From positions 434,001 through 498,000 of the forward strand of contig NZ_ASXP01000004.1 of the NCBI RefSeq assembly GCF_000445445.1: a DNA stretch of 64,000 nt, given 5' to 3'. The notes under the pieces are model-generated. The model worked only from the letters and a program-made list of their open reading frames with translations, was not told the origin of the DNA and did no database searches. Each line of letters begins with the position of its first letter. Position 1 is the stretch's first letter. The DNA comes from Sporomusa ovata DSM 2662 (lineage in GTDB: Bacteria; Bacillota; Negativicutes; Sporomusales; Sporomusaceae). Positions 1-8,312 of the stretch are shown in pieces. The translations under genes were made by a program, and so were the position numbers.

Positions 1-411
1 GGAAAGATTGTACGCTAACCAGATAATCTAATCTAAGAATAACCGCATATCAATACAGTCTACACCAATATTTTTTATATCAATTATATTGGTGCTGCAA
101 TTTCCTCTGTTTGAGCCGACATTGGTAGCTTCTCTACCCGGGGGAGCTTTCCTGCTTAATTGGCAAGAAATCATTCATCATTGAGTATAGGGGTGTCACA
201 GGGATGGGGTTGCCGACATTTGCGTATTTCTTGCATACCAACCTTCGTTCTACCTTACTAAAACACTGTTATGTCGATAACCCCGTCTCCTTGACCGGTC
301 TTGACCGGCAAAACCTGCGAGCAACAACAATAGAACATAGACTAAATATTATGGAAAAGTGTGATAAAATATTTGTTTTTTTTTAACCAGCCAGTAAGGA
401 GGAAATCGTTT
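1..411. other. leader region without a supported gene
   Basis: No convincing coding sequence is visible. A 60-codon open frame at 204-386 has no ribosome binding site and overlaps the start of the next gene. The stretch contains a tandem TTGACCGG direct repeat near 290-310. An AAGGAGG at 396-402 belongs to the following gene. Confidence 0.5.
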
Positions 412-1158
412 TTGGATAATAAGTTTTTTGAGTATTATGATAAATATTTGGGAATTAGCATGTCGAACAAACACCCCAAAATTTATCCATGTAAACAAAG
501 AAACAAACTTTTAGCTAGAAACTATTTTCAACATCTTATTATTACTAATAGAGAAGGACTAATTTATTCGATTGAGCCACTTTTTTATTCTCAATTCAAA
601 ATGTATATTGATATAGAAAAATATTCTGAAATTAATGAAAGCCTCATACTATTAATAAATAACTTTTTTAATAAAAGATTTGGTAATTATAAAATCAGAA
701 AAATGCTTAGATTGACTACTGCTAATGATTTAAAATTTTTACAATCTACCTGTGCTAGAAAATTGACGATAGGTGATAAAGATATATTTTTGAATTCGGG
801 AAACAAAAGTAACACCAAGCCTTATAAAGAAAGAAAATGGGACGCTATTAAGGCAATGATACGTGAAGAGAGAGCTTTTGTATATGTTCATCAAAATCAA
901 ATATTGTCTTTGGCAATAGTGTCAAATATTGATTTTAATGGCGGAAATATTGTTGTTAATACTGTGCCGGAATATAGAAACTTTGGCTATGGCAAATTAG
1001 TAGTCTCAAAAGCTGCAAAATGGTGTTTGGAAAATGATGTACTACCTATTTATTGGGTCGACTCATTGAATGTTAACTCGTTAAAATTGGCTCTAAGCAT
1101 TGGGTTTCAAATAATGGCAGAAGAGTTGGTAGTTTCAACAGAGAAAGATGAAAAATAG
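412..1158 (+). CDS. GNAT-family N-acetyltransferase, AT-rich
   Basis: The C-terminal part (about residues 130-240) carries an acetyl-CoA binding pattern of the GNAT fold, V-P-E-Y-R-N-F-G-Y-G-K-L, followed by the usual late helix and strand (N-V-N-S-L-K-L-A-L-S-I-G-F). The first ~120 residues match nothing I recognise. I chose the TTG start at 412 because AAGGAGG lies 9 bases upstream; the frame is open further upstream but without a signal. The product is about 248 residues. Substrate is unknown. Base composition is clearly more AT-rich than the queC/pyr genes downstream, which suggests acquisition by transfer. It stands alone, followed by a separate tRNA promoter. Confidence 0.7.
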   Translation: MDNKFFEYYDKYLGISMSNKHPKIYPCKQRNKLLARNYFQHLIITNREGLIYSIEPLFYSQFKMYIDIEKYSEINESLILLINNFFNKRFGNYKIRKMLRLTTANDLKFLQSTCARKLTIGDKDIFLNSGNKSNTKPYKERKWDAIKAMIREERAFVYVHQNQILSLAIVSNIDFNGGNIVVNTVPEYRNFGYGKLVVSKAAKWCLENDVLPIYWVDSLNVNSLKLALSIGFQIMAEELVVSTEKDEK

Positions 1159-1191
1159 TGTGTGTTTCCATAAGATTTTTGGCATTTAGGG

Positions 1192-1220
1192 TTGACATCT
1201 TTCTCTAAATTGGGTACAAT
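1192..1220 (+). promoter_or_regulatory. sigma-A type promoter for tRNA-Pro
   Basis: A perfect TTGACA (1192-1197) and TACAAT (1215-1220) are separated by 17 bp. The tRNA begins about 55 bases downstream. Nothing else nearby needs it. Confidence 0.85.
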
Positions 1221-1275
1221 GAATTTTGTCAGTCAGATACTAGGTATCAATTGCTAATGGTGAAGACAAAAAAAT

Positions 1276-1352
1276 CGGGGCGTAGCGCAGTTTGGTAGCG
1301 CATTAGTCTGGGGGACTAAGGGTCGCAGGTTCAAATCCTGTCGCTCCGACCA
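1276..1352 (+). tRNA. tRNA-Pro (anticodon GGG)
   Basis: The cloverleaf can be folded by eye: a 7-bp acceptor stem with one G-U pair, a D stem GCGC/GCGC, an anticodon stem TTAGT/ACTAA with loop CTGGGGG, and the canonical GGTTCAAATCC T arm. The anticodon GGG is at 1310-1312. The discriminator base A is followed by an encoded CCA (1350-1352). It decodes proline CCC/CCU codons. It has its own promoter and terminator, so it is a single-gene transcript. Confidence 0.97.
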
Positions 1353-1362
1353 AAAAAGTTTT

Positions 1363-1390
1363 GGGATTCCATCTTGGAATCCCCTTCTTT
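1363..1390 (+). terminator. rho-independent terminator of tRNA-Pro
   Basis: A 9-bp perfect stem (1363-1371 with 1375-1383) and a 3-base loop are followed by a pyrimidine/T-rich tail. It begins 11 bases after the encoded CCA. Confidence 0.8.
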
Positions 1391-1431
1391 ATAATTCATG
1401 ATAGTAAAAATCCCTGGCTTCTATGCCGTTA

Positions 1432-1470
1432 TCCTACTCTTTTGACCGAGGGTAGGAGTTTTTGGTTTTT
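1432..1470 (+). terminator. possible second terminator hairpin
   Basis: TCCTAC (1432-1437) pairs with GTAGGA (1452-1457), followed by a T-rich run to about 1470. It lies in the queC leader and is weaker than the tRNA terminator. It could equally be an attenuator for queC. Confidence 0.4.
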
Positions 1471-1547
1471 TACTGTCACTTTTGACCGTTCTTAGTATTT
1501 GATCAGAAGAAGTAACCCAACTAATTCGTACAAGGGGGTAAATAGTA

Positions 1548-2207
1548 ATGTCAAAAGCAGCGCTGGTAGTCTTCAGTGGTGGACAAGACAGCACCACCTG
1601 TCTGTTCTGGGCGATGCAACACTTTGATACAGTAGCAGCGATTACGTTTAACTATAACCAAAGACATAAACAGGAGATAGAGTGTGCTGCTGCTATTGCC
1701 AGTGAATTTAATATACCTCATATGGTTTTAGACATGAGCTTGCTGAATCAGTTGGCTCCTAATGCGCTAACCAGAAGTGATATCGAAATAAAAGCCGGTG
1801 AAAACGGACAACTGCCAACAACATTTGTAGATGGTCGTAATTTACTCTTCCTGTCATTTGCAGCAGTAGCCGCTAAACAGCAACAGATTCGTCATATTGT
1901 TACCGGGGTTTGTGAGACTGATTTCAGTGGTTATCCCGACTGTCGTGACGTTTTTGTCAAATCAATGAATGTTACTTTAAATCTGGCAATGGACTACCCG
2001 TTTGTCATTCATACTCCCTTGATGTGGATAGATAAGGCCGATACCTGGGCGTTAGCCGATCGCTTAGGTAAATTGGAATACATTCGCCAGCATACACTTA
2101 CCTGTTATAATGGCATCATCGGAGACGGGTGTGGCGAATGTCCCGCATGTAAACTACGGAATGCTGGTTTGAAAAAATATCTTGAAACAAAGGCAGGCAA
2201 ACAATAA
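1548..2207 (+). CDS. queC: 7-cyano-7-deazaguanine synthase
   Basis: QueC converts 7-carboxy-7-deazaguanine to preQ0 with ATP and ammonia, a cytosolic step of queuosine biosynthesis. The PP-loop S-G-G-Q-D-S is at residues 10-15. The C-terminal zinc-binding cysteines are visible as C-x8-C-G-x-C-x2-C near residues 191-206. The length of 219 aa is normal. The start ATG follows an AGGGGGT ribosome binding site. queE starts on the base after the stop codon, so the two are translationally coupled. queD and queF are not in the window, and I see no preQ1 aptamer in the leader. Confidence 0.96.
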   Translation: MSKAALVVFSGGQDSTTCLFWAMQHFDTVAAITFNYNQRHKQEIECAAAIASEFNIPHMVLDMSLLNQLAPNALTRSDIEIKAGENGQLPTTFVDGRNLLFLSFAAVAAKQQQIRHIVTGVCETDFSGYPDCRDVFVKSMNVTLNLAMDYPFVIHTPLMWIDKADTWALADRLGKLEYIRQHTLTCYNGIIGDGCGECPACKLRNAGLKKYLETKAGKQ

Positions 2208-2810
2208 TTGGGAACAATTGACATCCTTTATCCGATAATCGAAATATTTAGCAGTATTCAGGGCGAAGGCTTTCATATGGGTAAGGGAGCAACCTTTATT
2301 AGGGTTGCCGGCTGTAATTTGAGGTGCTCCTGGTGTGACACCGGGTATTCCTTTGATTTGTCCAAATCAAAATGGATGAATGTTGATGAGATAGTAGCTG
2401 CTGAGTGTTTTTCTCATCATCATGTTGTCATTACCGGCGGAGAACCGTCCTTGTATAATCTTGAACCATTAGTACGGGCATTACATAAATTAGGTAAGTA
2501 CGTCGCTATAGAAACTAATGGCACAAATCCAATACCAGTTGAATGGGGGATTGATTGGATTACTGCATCCCCAAAACCCGCTAATGGATTTGCTTTGGCT
2601 TGCCGGGCGGATGAATTGAAATATGTAGTGGATGACGAATTTAGCATTGATGTTATCAGCAAGCACAATGTACCAGAAGGAAGGATCTTTCTGCAGATAG
2701 AAAGTGGCCGGCAAGAGTCACTCCAAAAAGCATATGATCTAATTAACCGCTATCCGGAACTACAGTTGCGACTAGGGATACAGATGCATAAAGTTCTTAA
2801 TTTTAGGTGA
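2208..2810 (+). CDS. queE: 7-carboxy-7-deazaguanine synthase, radical SAM
   Basis: QueE rearranges 6-carboxy-tetrahydropterin to 7-carboxy-7-deazaguanine using SAM and a [4Fe-4S] cluster. The radical SAM cysteines are C-N-L-R-C-S-W-C-D (C-x3-C-x2-C) near residues 36-44. The substrate-loop start F-S-S-I-Q-G-E-G typical of QueE is near residue 13. The 200-aa length fits the short QueE class. Translation appears to start at TTG 2208, directly after the queC stop. With queC it supplies preQ0, but the upstream QueD step must be encoded elsewhere. Confidence 0.94.
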   Translation: MGTIDILYPIIEIFSSIQGEGFHMGKGATFIRVAGCNLRCSWCDTGYSFDLSKSKWMNVDEIVAAECFSHHHVVITGGEPSLYNLEPLVRALHKLGKYVAIETNGTNPIPVEWGIDWITASPKPANGFALACRADELKYVVDDEFSIDVISKHNVPEGRIFLQIESGRQESLQKAYDLINRYPELQLRLGIQMHKVLNFR

Positions 2811-2915
2811 GAGTTTAGTATTTTGTATAGTAAAACCCTATGCAGACCAAACGCTCACCTGTTTATTTTGGGCAAGTGTTTTATTATATAACGTGAAGGG
2901 AAAGGATGGGTATAC

Positions 2916-3641
2916 ATGGAAAACATAACAAATCGACTTATTGTTGCACTCGATGTTCCTACGACAGAACAGGCCATTAGTGTGGTAGATTCATTGGGAG
3001 AACTTGTGCAATATTACAAGGTTGGGATGGAAGCATTTTATGGAATGGGTCACGCTGTGTTGGCGCAAATCGCCGGTCGCGGCAAGAAAACATTTCTTGA
3101 TCTCAAGCTGCATGACATTCCTACAACGGTAGCCAGAACAGTAACAACCCTTTGTCAATTTTCACCGGCATTTCTTACCTTACATGCAGCAGGCGGATCA
3201 AAGATGATTAAGGCAGCAATTGGGGCAGCAGATAAATGGGCCGGTAAAACCAATCGACCGCGTCCCAAACTGCTGGCGATCACAGTTTTGACAAGTATCG
3301 GCGAGCGTGATTGGGTTGAAATTGGCTACCAGAGTCCCATACGTGAGTCAGTACTGCGGATGTCAGTCATGTGTAAGGAAGAAGGACTTGACGGGGTTGT
3401 TGCCTCTCCCCGGGAGGCTGGAGCCATTCGCGCCTTGTGCGGGCCGGACTTCTTGATTGTTACACCAGGCATACGCCTTCTTCCTGATGAGCAGGGTGAT
3501 CAAATGAGGACTGCCACACCGGCGCAGGCGCTGAAGGTGGGCGCAAACTATTTAGTTGTCGGTCGCCCGATTTTATCTGCAGATAATCCTCGTGAAGTAG
3601 CCGCCAGAATCATAAATGATATGAAACCCGCCGAGCAGTAG
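2916..3641 (+). CDS. pyrF: orotidine 5'-phosphate decarboxylase
   Basis: PyrF decarboxylates OMP to UMP, the last step of de novo pyrimidine synthesis. The active-site motif F-L-D-L-K-L-H-D-I-P-T-T, with the catalytic Asp-Lys-Asp set, lies near residues 59-70. The length of 241 aa is normal for bacterial class I OMP decarboxylase. The ATG at 2916 follows AAAGGATGG. pyrC begins 38 bases downstream, so the two form an operon. The usual PyrR attenuator sequence is not evident in the 105-base leader. Confidence 0.96.
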   Translation: MENITNRLIVALDVPTTEQAISVVDSLGELVQYYKVGMEAFYGMGHAVLAQIAGRGKKTFLDLKLHDIPTTVARTVTTLCQFSPAFLTLHAAGGSKMIKAAIGAADKWAGKTNRPRPKLLAITVLTSIGERDWVEIGYQSPIRESVLRMSVMCKEEGLDGVVASPREAGAIRALCGPDFLIVTPGIRLLPDEQGDQMRTATPAQALKVGANYLVVGRPILSADNPREVAARIINDMKPAEQ

Positions 3642-3679
3642 GATGATACTTTAGTTAAAGCACGGAAGGTGGTGTCATA

Positions 3680-4960
3680 ATGGAAGAAGAAAAAATCATA
3701 AAATTGGCAGAGCCGATACTCCTGAAAAATGGCCGGGTTATTGATCCGGCCCAGGGTATCGATGGTCCTGCAGATGTTCTAATTTCTGAGGGTCGAATAG
3801 CTGCTCTCGCTCCAAATTTGTCTTGCGAGGGAGCTAGTAGTTTTGATTGTACCGGCAAGTGGGTGGTACCGGGATTGATTGATGTTCATTGTCACTTGCG
3901 CGAACCGGGTTTTGAACACAAAGAGACAATTAAAACTGGCACCAAAGCTGCCGCTCACGGTGGTTTCACAACAATTGTAGCCATGGCTAATCTCAATCCT
4001 GTTCCGGATAAGCTCAGTGTGTATAACAAAATCCAGAAACTCATTGCCGAAAAAGCAGTTGTACATGTTATTCAGGCTGCCAGCGTCACCAAGGATTTAA
4101 AAGGACGTGACCTTTGTGATATGGCTACGCTGGCGGCTGCAGGGGTTCGGATATTTTCTGACGACGGGCTGTATATTGATCGTGCTTCGGTATTGTATCA
4201 AGCTTTACAGTTAGCCAGGAAGTTAAAGGTCGTACTTTCGCTGCATGAGGAAGATGCAACCTTAAAATCGTATTGGCCGACTGCCTATGAACCGGTTAAT
4301 GAGATTGCCGCCATAGCGCGCGATCTCGAGATCTTGCGTGTTACCGGCGGACAAGTACATTTTCAGCATTTGAGTACAGCAAACAGTATTGAGTTGATTC
4401 GCCGGGCAAAAAAAGAGGGACTTAATGTAACAGCAGAAGTTTGTCCCCATCATTTAACGCTCTCATTAGCTGATGTTCCCCATCAAGGCACAAATGCCAA
4501 AATGGCTCCGCCTGTACGCACCCACGAGGATATTGCTGAATTAATTCGCGGCTTGGATGATGGGACAGTGGATATGATTGCCACCGATCACGCGCCACAT
4601 GCCCTGGATGACAAGAATGTGACTTTTGACTTAGCGGCCAATGGAATTGTTGGCTTTGAAACAGCGCTGCCTACCTTACTTACTAAACTTGTGCATGAGC
4701 AAGGCAAATCATCTGCCTGGCTGATTAAGCGCATGAGCAGCAATCCGGCACAAATCTTTGGTCTTCCCGGGGGAACGCTGGCAGCAGGAGCAGCCGCAGA
4801 TGTCTGCGTTATTGATCCGCTTCGGGAATGGACAATCGACAAAAATGCTTTTTTTTCAAAGAGTCGTAATACACCCTACCACGGAGCCAGGGTAAAAGGC
4901 AGTGTTTGGCTTACTTTAGTTAACGGAAATGTAATCTTTGATGGTAGAGCAAGCCGTTAA
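3680..4960 (+). CDS. pyrC: dihydroorotase
   Basis: PyrC cyclises carbamoyl-aspartate to dihydroorotate. The zinc-binding D-V-H-C-H-L-R-E-P-G lies near residues 69-78. Further metal ligands appear in S-L-H-E-E-D, H-F-Q-H-L-S and A-T-D-H-A-P-H. The length of 426 aa is typical of class I dihydroorotase. The start ATG has GGAAGGTGG upstream. It is cotranscribed with pyrF; the other pyr genes (pyrB, pyrK, pyrD, carAB) are not in the window. Confidence 0.96.
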   Translation: MEEEKIIKLAEPILLKNGRVIDPAQGIDGPADVLISEGRIAALAPNLSCEGASSFDCTGKWVVPGLIDVHCHLREPGFEHKETIKTGTKAAAHGGFTTIVAMANLNPVPDKLSVYNKIQKLIAEKAVVHVIQAASVTKDLKGRDLCDMATLAAAGVRIFSDDGLYIDRASVLYQALQLARKLKVVLSLHEEDATLKSYWPTAYEPVNEIAAIARDLEILRVTGGQVHFQHLSTANSIELIRRAKKEGLNVTAEVCPHHLTLSLADVPHQGTNAKMAPPVRTHEDIAELIRGLDDGTVDMIATDHAPHALDDKNVTFDLAANGIVGFETALPTLLTKLVHEQGKSSAWLIKRMSSNPAQIFGLPGGTLAAGAAADVCVIDPLREWTIDKNAFFSKSRNTPYHGARVKGSVWLTLVNGNVIFDGRASR

Positions 4961-5010
4961 AGATTACATTTTGTTAATATATTATTTTGATGAAACAAGG
5001 AGGAGAAAAA

Positions 5011-6318
5011 GTGGAATTGCAAAGCAAGCAAAATCTGTTTTCGGGTGAGGATGAAGCCACCTGGAAACGCCGCTGGAAAGTGATGTATGCCTCGATAGCG
5101 GGGTATGCCATGGATGGATTGGATATGCTGATTCTATCCTTCGTGATGACCGCCATAATAAAGGAATTCGGCTTGTCTTTTGTTGATGCCGGCTTAATTG
5201 CGACCTATACTTTGATCGGGGCAGTCATGGGTGGTTATATTTTTGGCATTATGGCCGACTACATAGGCCGAGTAAAAGTATTCGCACTTACAATTATTCT
5301 TTTTTCAATTTTTACGGGATTGTGCGCAATAGCAAGTTCTCTAACTGAACTGAATATCTACCGTTTTCTAGCTGGTTTGGGTCTTGGAGGCGAATTTGGC
5401 ATCGGCATGACGCTTGTTGCCGAAACCTGGCCTGCAGCCAAACGGGCGCGTGCGACTGCCGGTGTAGCTATTGGCTGGCAGCTAGGTGCAGTACTGGCCG
5501 CCGTTCTTGCAGCTATGGTAGTACCGCATTTCGGCTGGAGAGGTCTTTTTGCGATTGGCGTGTTACCAGCCTTATTTGCTGCCTGGGCACGGCGCGGCCT
5601 GCCTGAACCTGATATTTGGGTTAATCGCAAAATAATGAAAGAAACAGTCGCTAAAAAATTAGCCAATAATGAAGAACTTTCCGATTCTGAAAAAGAATTT
5701 TGGAATAAGGCTAACAAGTTTCCGCTTGCTCATCTCTTTGCCAACAAAAGAAAATCCATAACTACTTTTGCACTCACAGTAATGACCAGTGTCCAAAACT
5801 TCGGTTATTACGGCATTATGATTTGGCTGCCAACTATCTTGATGCAAAAGCATAACCTCTCGCTTAATAAAACGACTACCTGGATGGTTGTTACGGTAAT
5901 CGGAATGGTTATCGGCATTTACCTTTTCGGGCAATTCGCTGACCGCGTGGGCAGAAGACCAGCCTATATTACATTCTATATTTGCTCAGCGGCGGCTGTT
6001 TGGATATACTCCATTTTGAATGATCCGATTTTCCTTCTCATCGGCGGCGCCCTCCTCGGCTTCTTCTGCAATGGAATGATGGCCGGGTATGGTGCACTAT
6101 TATCTGAGCATTACACTACCGACGCCCGCTCTACAGCACAAAACTTTATCTTTAATTCAGGCCGGGCTGTCGGCGGTTTTGCCCCGGTTATTATCGGTAT
6201 GCTGGCAGCCAGGTATACTCTCAACGGCGCCCTGGTAATCCTGGCCTTTATGTATGTGGCAGCTGCAGTGAATGTTTTTTTCCTGGTGCCGGAAACAAAG
6301 GATGTTACGTTGGATTGA
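5011..6318 (+). CDS. MFS transporter, aromatic-acid/sugar-type symporter family
   Basis: About 12 hydrophobic segments are visible. The N-terminal half carries the G-R-x-x-x motif-A region (M-A-D-Y-I-G-R-V-K-V) and the D-G-L-D-M motif in TM1 that is common in acid:H+ symporters of the AAHS branch. The C-terminal half repeats motif A as F-A-D-R-V-G-R-R. I place the start at GTG 5011 because AAGGAGG (4997-5003) lies 7 bases upstream; in-frame ATG 4990 and TTG 4987 lie before that site. Its closeness to pyrC suggests cotranscription, but the substrate is unknown. A strong terminator follows. Confidence 0.85.
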   Translation: MELQSKQNLFSGEDEATWKRRWKVMYASIAGYAMDGLDMLILSFVMTAIIKEFGLSFVDAGLIATYTLIGAVMGGYIFGIMADYIGRVKVFALTIILFSIFTGLCAIASSLTELNIYRFLAGLGLGGEFGIGMTLVAETWPAAKRARATAGVAIGWQLGAVLAAVLAAMVVPHFGWRGLFAIGVLPALFAAWARRGLPEPDIWVNRKIMKETVAKKLANNEELSDSEKEFWNKANKFPLAHLFANKRKSITTFALTVMTSVQNFGYYGIMIWLPTILMQKHNLSLNKTTTWMVVTVIGMVIGIYLFGQFADRVGRRPAYITFYICSAAAVWIYSILNDPIFLLIGGALLGFFCNGMMAGYGALLSEHYTTDARSTAQNFIFNSGRAVGGFAPVIIGMLAARYTLNGALVILAFMYVAAAVNVFFLVPETKDVTLD

Positions 6319-6337
6319 TTAGAAAAATCGTCTCAGC

Positions 6338-6380
6338 AGAAGAGGTCCTGCCTTGCCGGTCAAGGTAGGACCTCTTCTTT
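6338..6380 (+). terminator. rho-independent terminator after the MFS gene
   Basis: An 18-base arm (6338-6355) pairs almost perfectly with 6361-6378 around loop CCGGT, with one G-T pair. It ends in a short T-rich tail and abuts the stop codon of the opposite-strand recombinase, so it may act in both directions. Confidence 0.85.
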
Positions 6381-7905
6381 ACTTTAGTCTAAGTTGAACA
6401 TTGATTTGAGGACAACTGCCGCGCCCCCGGGTATTATCAACTCGCTCAATGATAACCCTATCTATAATAGCCCGTACTGCGACTCTTTTTTCCTCATCGG
6501 TAAAATTTCCTTTGTTAAAACTGGTTTTAATTGCAGCGGCAATCTCAGCCGTGGAGCGAGCAGGGGCGATAGTAGCCAATTCGGTTTGGTATGTCTTTTT
6601 CATTTGAGCAATATCGGCTAATTGACGGCCGATATCTTGCAGTTGGCTTTCGGCATCATTCTCTGTCAACATCTTTTGCCGGAACCAGCGAAGAACAGTA
6701 TCTTTTTGCTTGATCAGCTCCGTTTCGACATTACCCATTTGCGCTAATGCTGCTTTATGCTGCTGAAGGTCTTTGCCTTCAGGAACTGCCTGAATATGCT
6801 CGGTAAGTGTATCAGGATTGTGATAGAATTCCAGCAAGTAATTGAAAACATACTCATCCAATACCTTGGTAGGAACTTGCCTGGCTGTGCATGACTCCTG
6901 ACCGGAATAAGCATAGGATGCGCTTTTCTGGCTAAGACAGGCATAGTAACTGATATGTTCTTTACAGCCGGAATGTGAGATAACCATAGCTCGCCCGCAG
7001 CGGGCGCAGGTAACAAGACCATTTAACAGATAATCCCGCTTACTATTGCGTTTGGCAAAGTCTTTATTTTCTTGAAGCTGCTTTTGCGCAGCTTGCCAAG
7101 TCACTTCATCAATAATTGCCGGGACAGGTATTGGTATCCATTCTGATTCCGGACGTAACGTTCGTTTCTTTTTATGCAGTCCAATTTTTTCGTAACGGTA
7201 TCTCATGGAATAGATTGTACCTTTATATAGCGTATTGGTTAGTATCCTATATATGCTGGAAACTATCCAATATTTTTTTGCGCGGGGAGAGGGGATACCC
7301 CGCGCATTGAGCTCCTTGCAGATTCGTGCTGTACCCATTTTATTGATAACAATAAAGTTAAAAATCATTCTAACAATATTGGCTTCATTTTCGTTGATTG
7401 CATAGGAGCTTTTAACAGCATCATAGCGATAGCCAAATGGCTTGGTATCACTAATTACCATTCCCTTGGCAGCTTTACCTCTCTTTCCGCGCATGGTACG
7501 TTCTTTAATCTTTTCTTTTTCCAGCTGTGCAAGTAAGCCGCGTATTCCAAACATAAATCTTCCATCAGGTGACTGGTCGTAATTTACGATTACAAATTTG
7601 AGTTCGGCGCCTGATTTGTCAATTTCTTCAGCAATGATAAGTTGGTGCAATAAGTTTCTGGCCATTCGGTCTGGGTCATAGAATACTACCAAATCGAACT
7701 CTTTAGCTTTAACTGCTTTTCGTAACTTTGTAAGATTTGGACGTTCAATAAATTCTGCAGAATAGCCGTCATCAACATATTCCTCAATAGTCGTGGCACC
7801 CAACTCACAGGCGCATTTGCGGCAGGCAGCAAGCTGAGTAGCAATGGAATAGCCTTTTTCTGCTTGTTGATCAGTTGAAACACGAACATATATTGCTGCA
7901 TTCAT
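6379..7905 (-). CDS. large serine recombinase / integrase
   Basis: This 508-residue large serine recombinase should catalyse site-specific integration, excision or inversion. The N-terminal resolvase domain holds the catalytic serine at residue 10 (Y-V-R-V-S-T-D-Q-Q) and the arginine motif D-P-D-R-M-A-R near residues 77-83. A recombinase domain follows (about 160-270). The zinc ribbon C-A-R-C-G near residue 297 with later cysteines, and a coiled-coil stretch about 380-440, complete the integrase layout. The ATG has AAGGAAGTG upstream. A 52-aa ORF precedes it by 26 bases in the same orientation. The gene converges on the MFS gene with almost no gap. A truncated spoVK-like gene lies just beyond this block. 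Confidence 0.95.
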   Translation of the reverse strand: MNAAIYVRVSTDQQAEKGYSIATQLAACRKCACELGATTIEEYVDDGYSAEFIERPNLTKLRKAVKAKEFDLVVFYDPDRMARNLLHQLIIAEEIDKSGAELKFVIVNYDQSPDGRFMFGIRGLLAQLEKEKIKERTMRGKRGKAAKGMVISDTKPFGYRYDAVKSSYAINENEANIVRMIFNFIVINKMGTARICKELNARGIPSPRAKKYWIVSSIYRILTNTLYKGTIYSMRYRYEKIGLHKKKRTLRPESEWIPIPVPAIIDEVTWQAAQKQLQENKDFAKRNSKRDYLLNGLVTCARCGRAMVISHSGCKEHISYYACLSQKSASYAYSGQESCTARQVPTKVLDEYVFNYLLEFYHNPDTLTEHIQAVPEGKDLQQHKAALAQMGNVETELIKQKDTVLRWFRQKMLTENDAESQLQDIGRQLADIAQMKKTYQTELATIAPARSTAEIAAAIKTSFNKGNFTDEEKRVAVRAIIDRVIIERVDNTRGRGSCPQINVQLRLK

Positions 7906-7931
7906 TTTTTGAGCACTTCCTTAATTCTGAC

Positions 7932-8090
7932 TTATTCACCCGTGCTTAGCTGCAGCCGCTGAAGTATGCCGTCAATAATAGGCGCCATAAATTTTTTGCT
8001 ATATTCATTATGTTTGGCAGGATCATAATTCATCCATGTTATTTTTACGATCGGGGTTATTTCCTTCTTTGGGGTATCCGTCTTTGCCAT
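7932..8090 (-). CDS. 52-residue hypothetical protein upstream of the recombinase
   Basis: This open frame begins M-A-K-T-D-T-P-K-K-E-I-T-P and ends L-Q-L-S-T-G-E. It has a good ribosome binding site (GAGGTGATGG) ahead of ATG 8090. An alternative in-frame ATG at 8099 sits too close to that site. It lies 26 bases before the recombinase in the same orientation, so the two are probably coupled. No domain is recognised. Small basic proteins next to large serine integrases can be directionality factors, but nothing in the sequence proves that here. Confidence 0.6.
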   Translation of the reverse strand: MAKTDTPKKEITPIVKITWMNYDPAKHNEYSKKFMAPIIDGILQRLQLSTGE

Positions 8091-8172
8091 TACTTCCATC
8101 ACCTCAGTTAATTCTATGCCGGCTCAGGTTGTCTGCTTGACGGAATTTTAATTAAAAATCCATTCCTGCAAA

Positions 8173-8285
8173 CTCACATTTAATTTGTGAGTATACAGTT
8201 TGTGTGCTATAATATACTCACGATATATTTGTGAGTATACCGGTTTTCCTGGGATATATACTCATAAATTAAATGTGAGTATATA
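8173..8285. promoter_or_regulatory. three evenly spaced palindromic operators
   Basis: Three related inverted repeats lie between the divergent 52-aa and 171-aa genes. Site 1 is 8173-8191 (CTCACA/TGTGAG arms). Site 2 is 8213-8239 (TATACTCAC/GTGAGTATA, perfect 9-bp arms). Site 3 is 8255-8285 (TATATACTCA/TGAGTATATA, perfect 10-bp arms). Their centres (8182, 8226, 8270) are exactly 44 bp apart. They overlap the only promoter-like sequence here. The cognate regulator is not obvious in the window. Confidence 0.8.
8185..8213 (+). promoter_or_regulatory. promoter of the 171-aa gene, overlapping operators
   Basis: TTGTGA (8185-8190) and TATAAT (8208-8213) are spaced by 17 bp. The -35 lies in the right arm of operator 1 and the -10 touches the left arm of operator 2, so a protein bound there should block transcription. 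Confidence 0.65.
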
Positions 8286-8312
8286 CGTATTAGTTTTGAG
8301 AGGAAACTGAAA

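Noticed and set aside
204..386. 60-codon frame on the + strand
   Set aside because: No ribosome binding site, no recognisable composition, and it overlaps the better-supported start of the GNAT gene.
1470..1547. Possible preQ1 riboswitch before queC
   Set aside because: The short aptamer pattern (C-rich loop and A-rich tail over the ribosome binding site) could not be found in the leader.
2811..2915. PyrR-type attenuator before pyrF
   Set aside because: No PyrR binding-loop consensus and no antiterminator/terminator pair are visible in the 105 bases.
8173..8285. Iteron-type replication origin
   Set aside because: The repeats are palindromes over a promoter, not direct iterons, and no replication initiator or AT-rich/DnaA cluster accompanies them.
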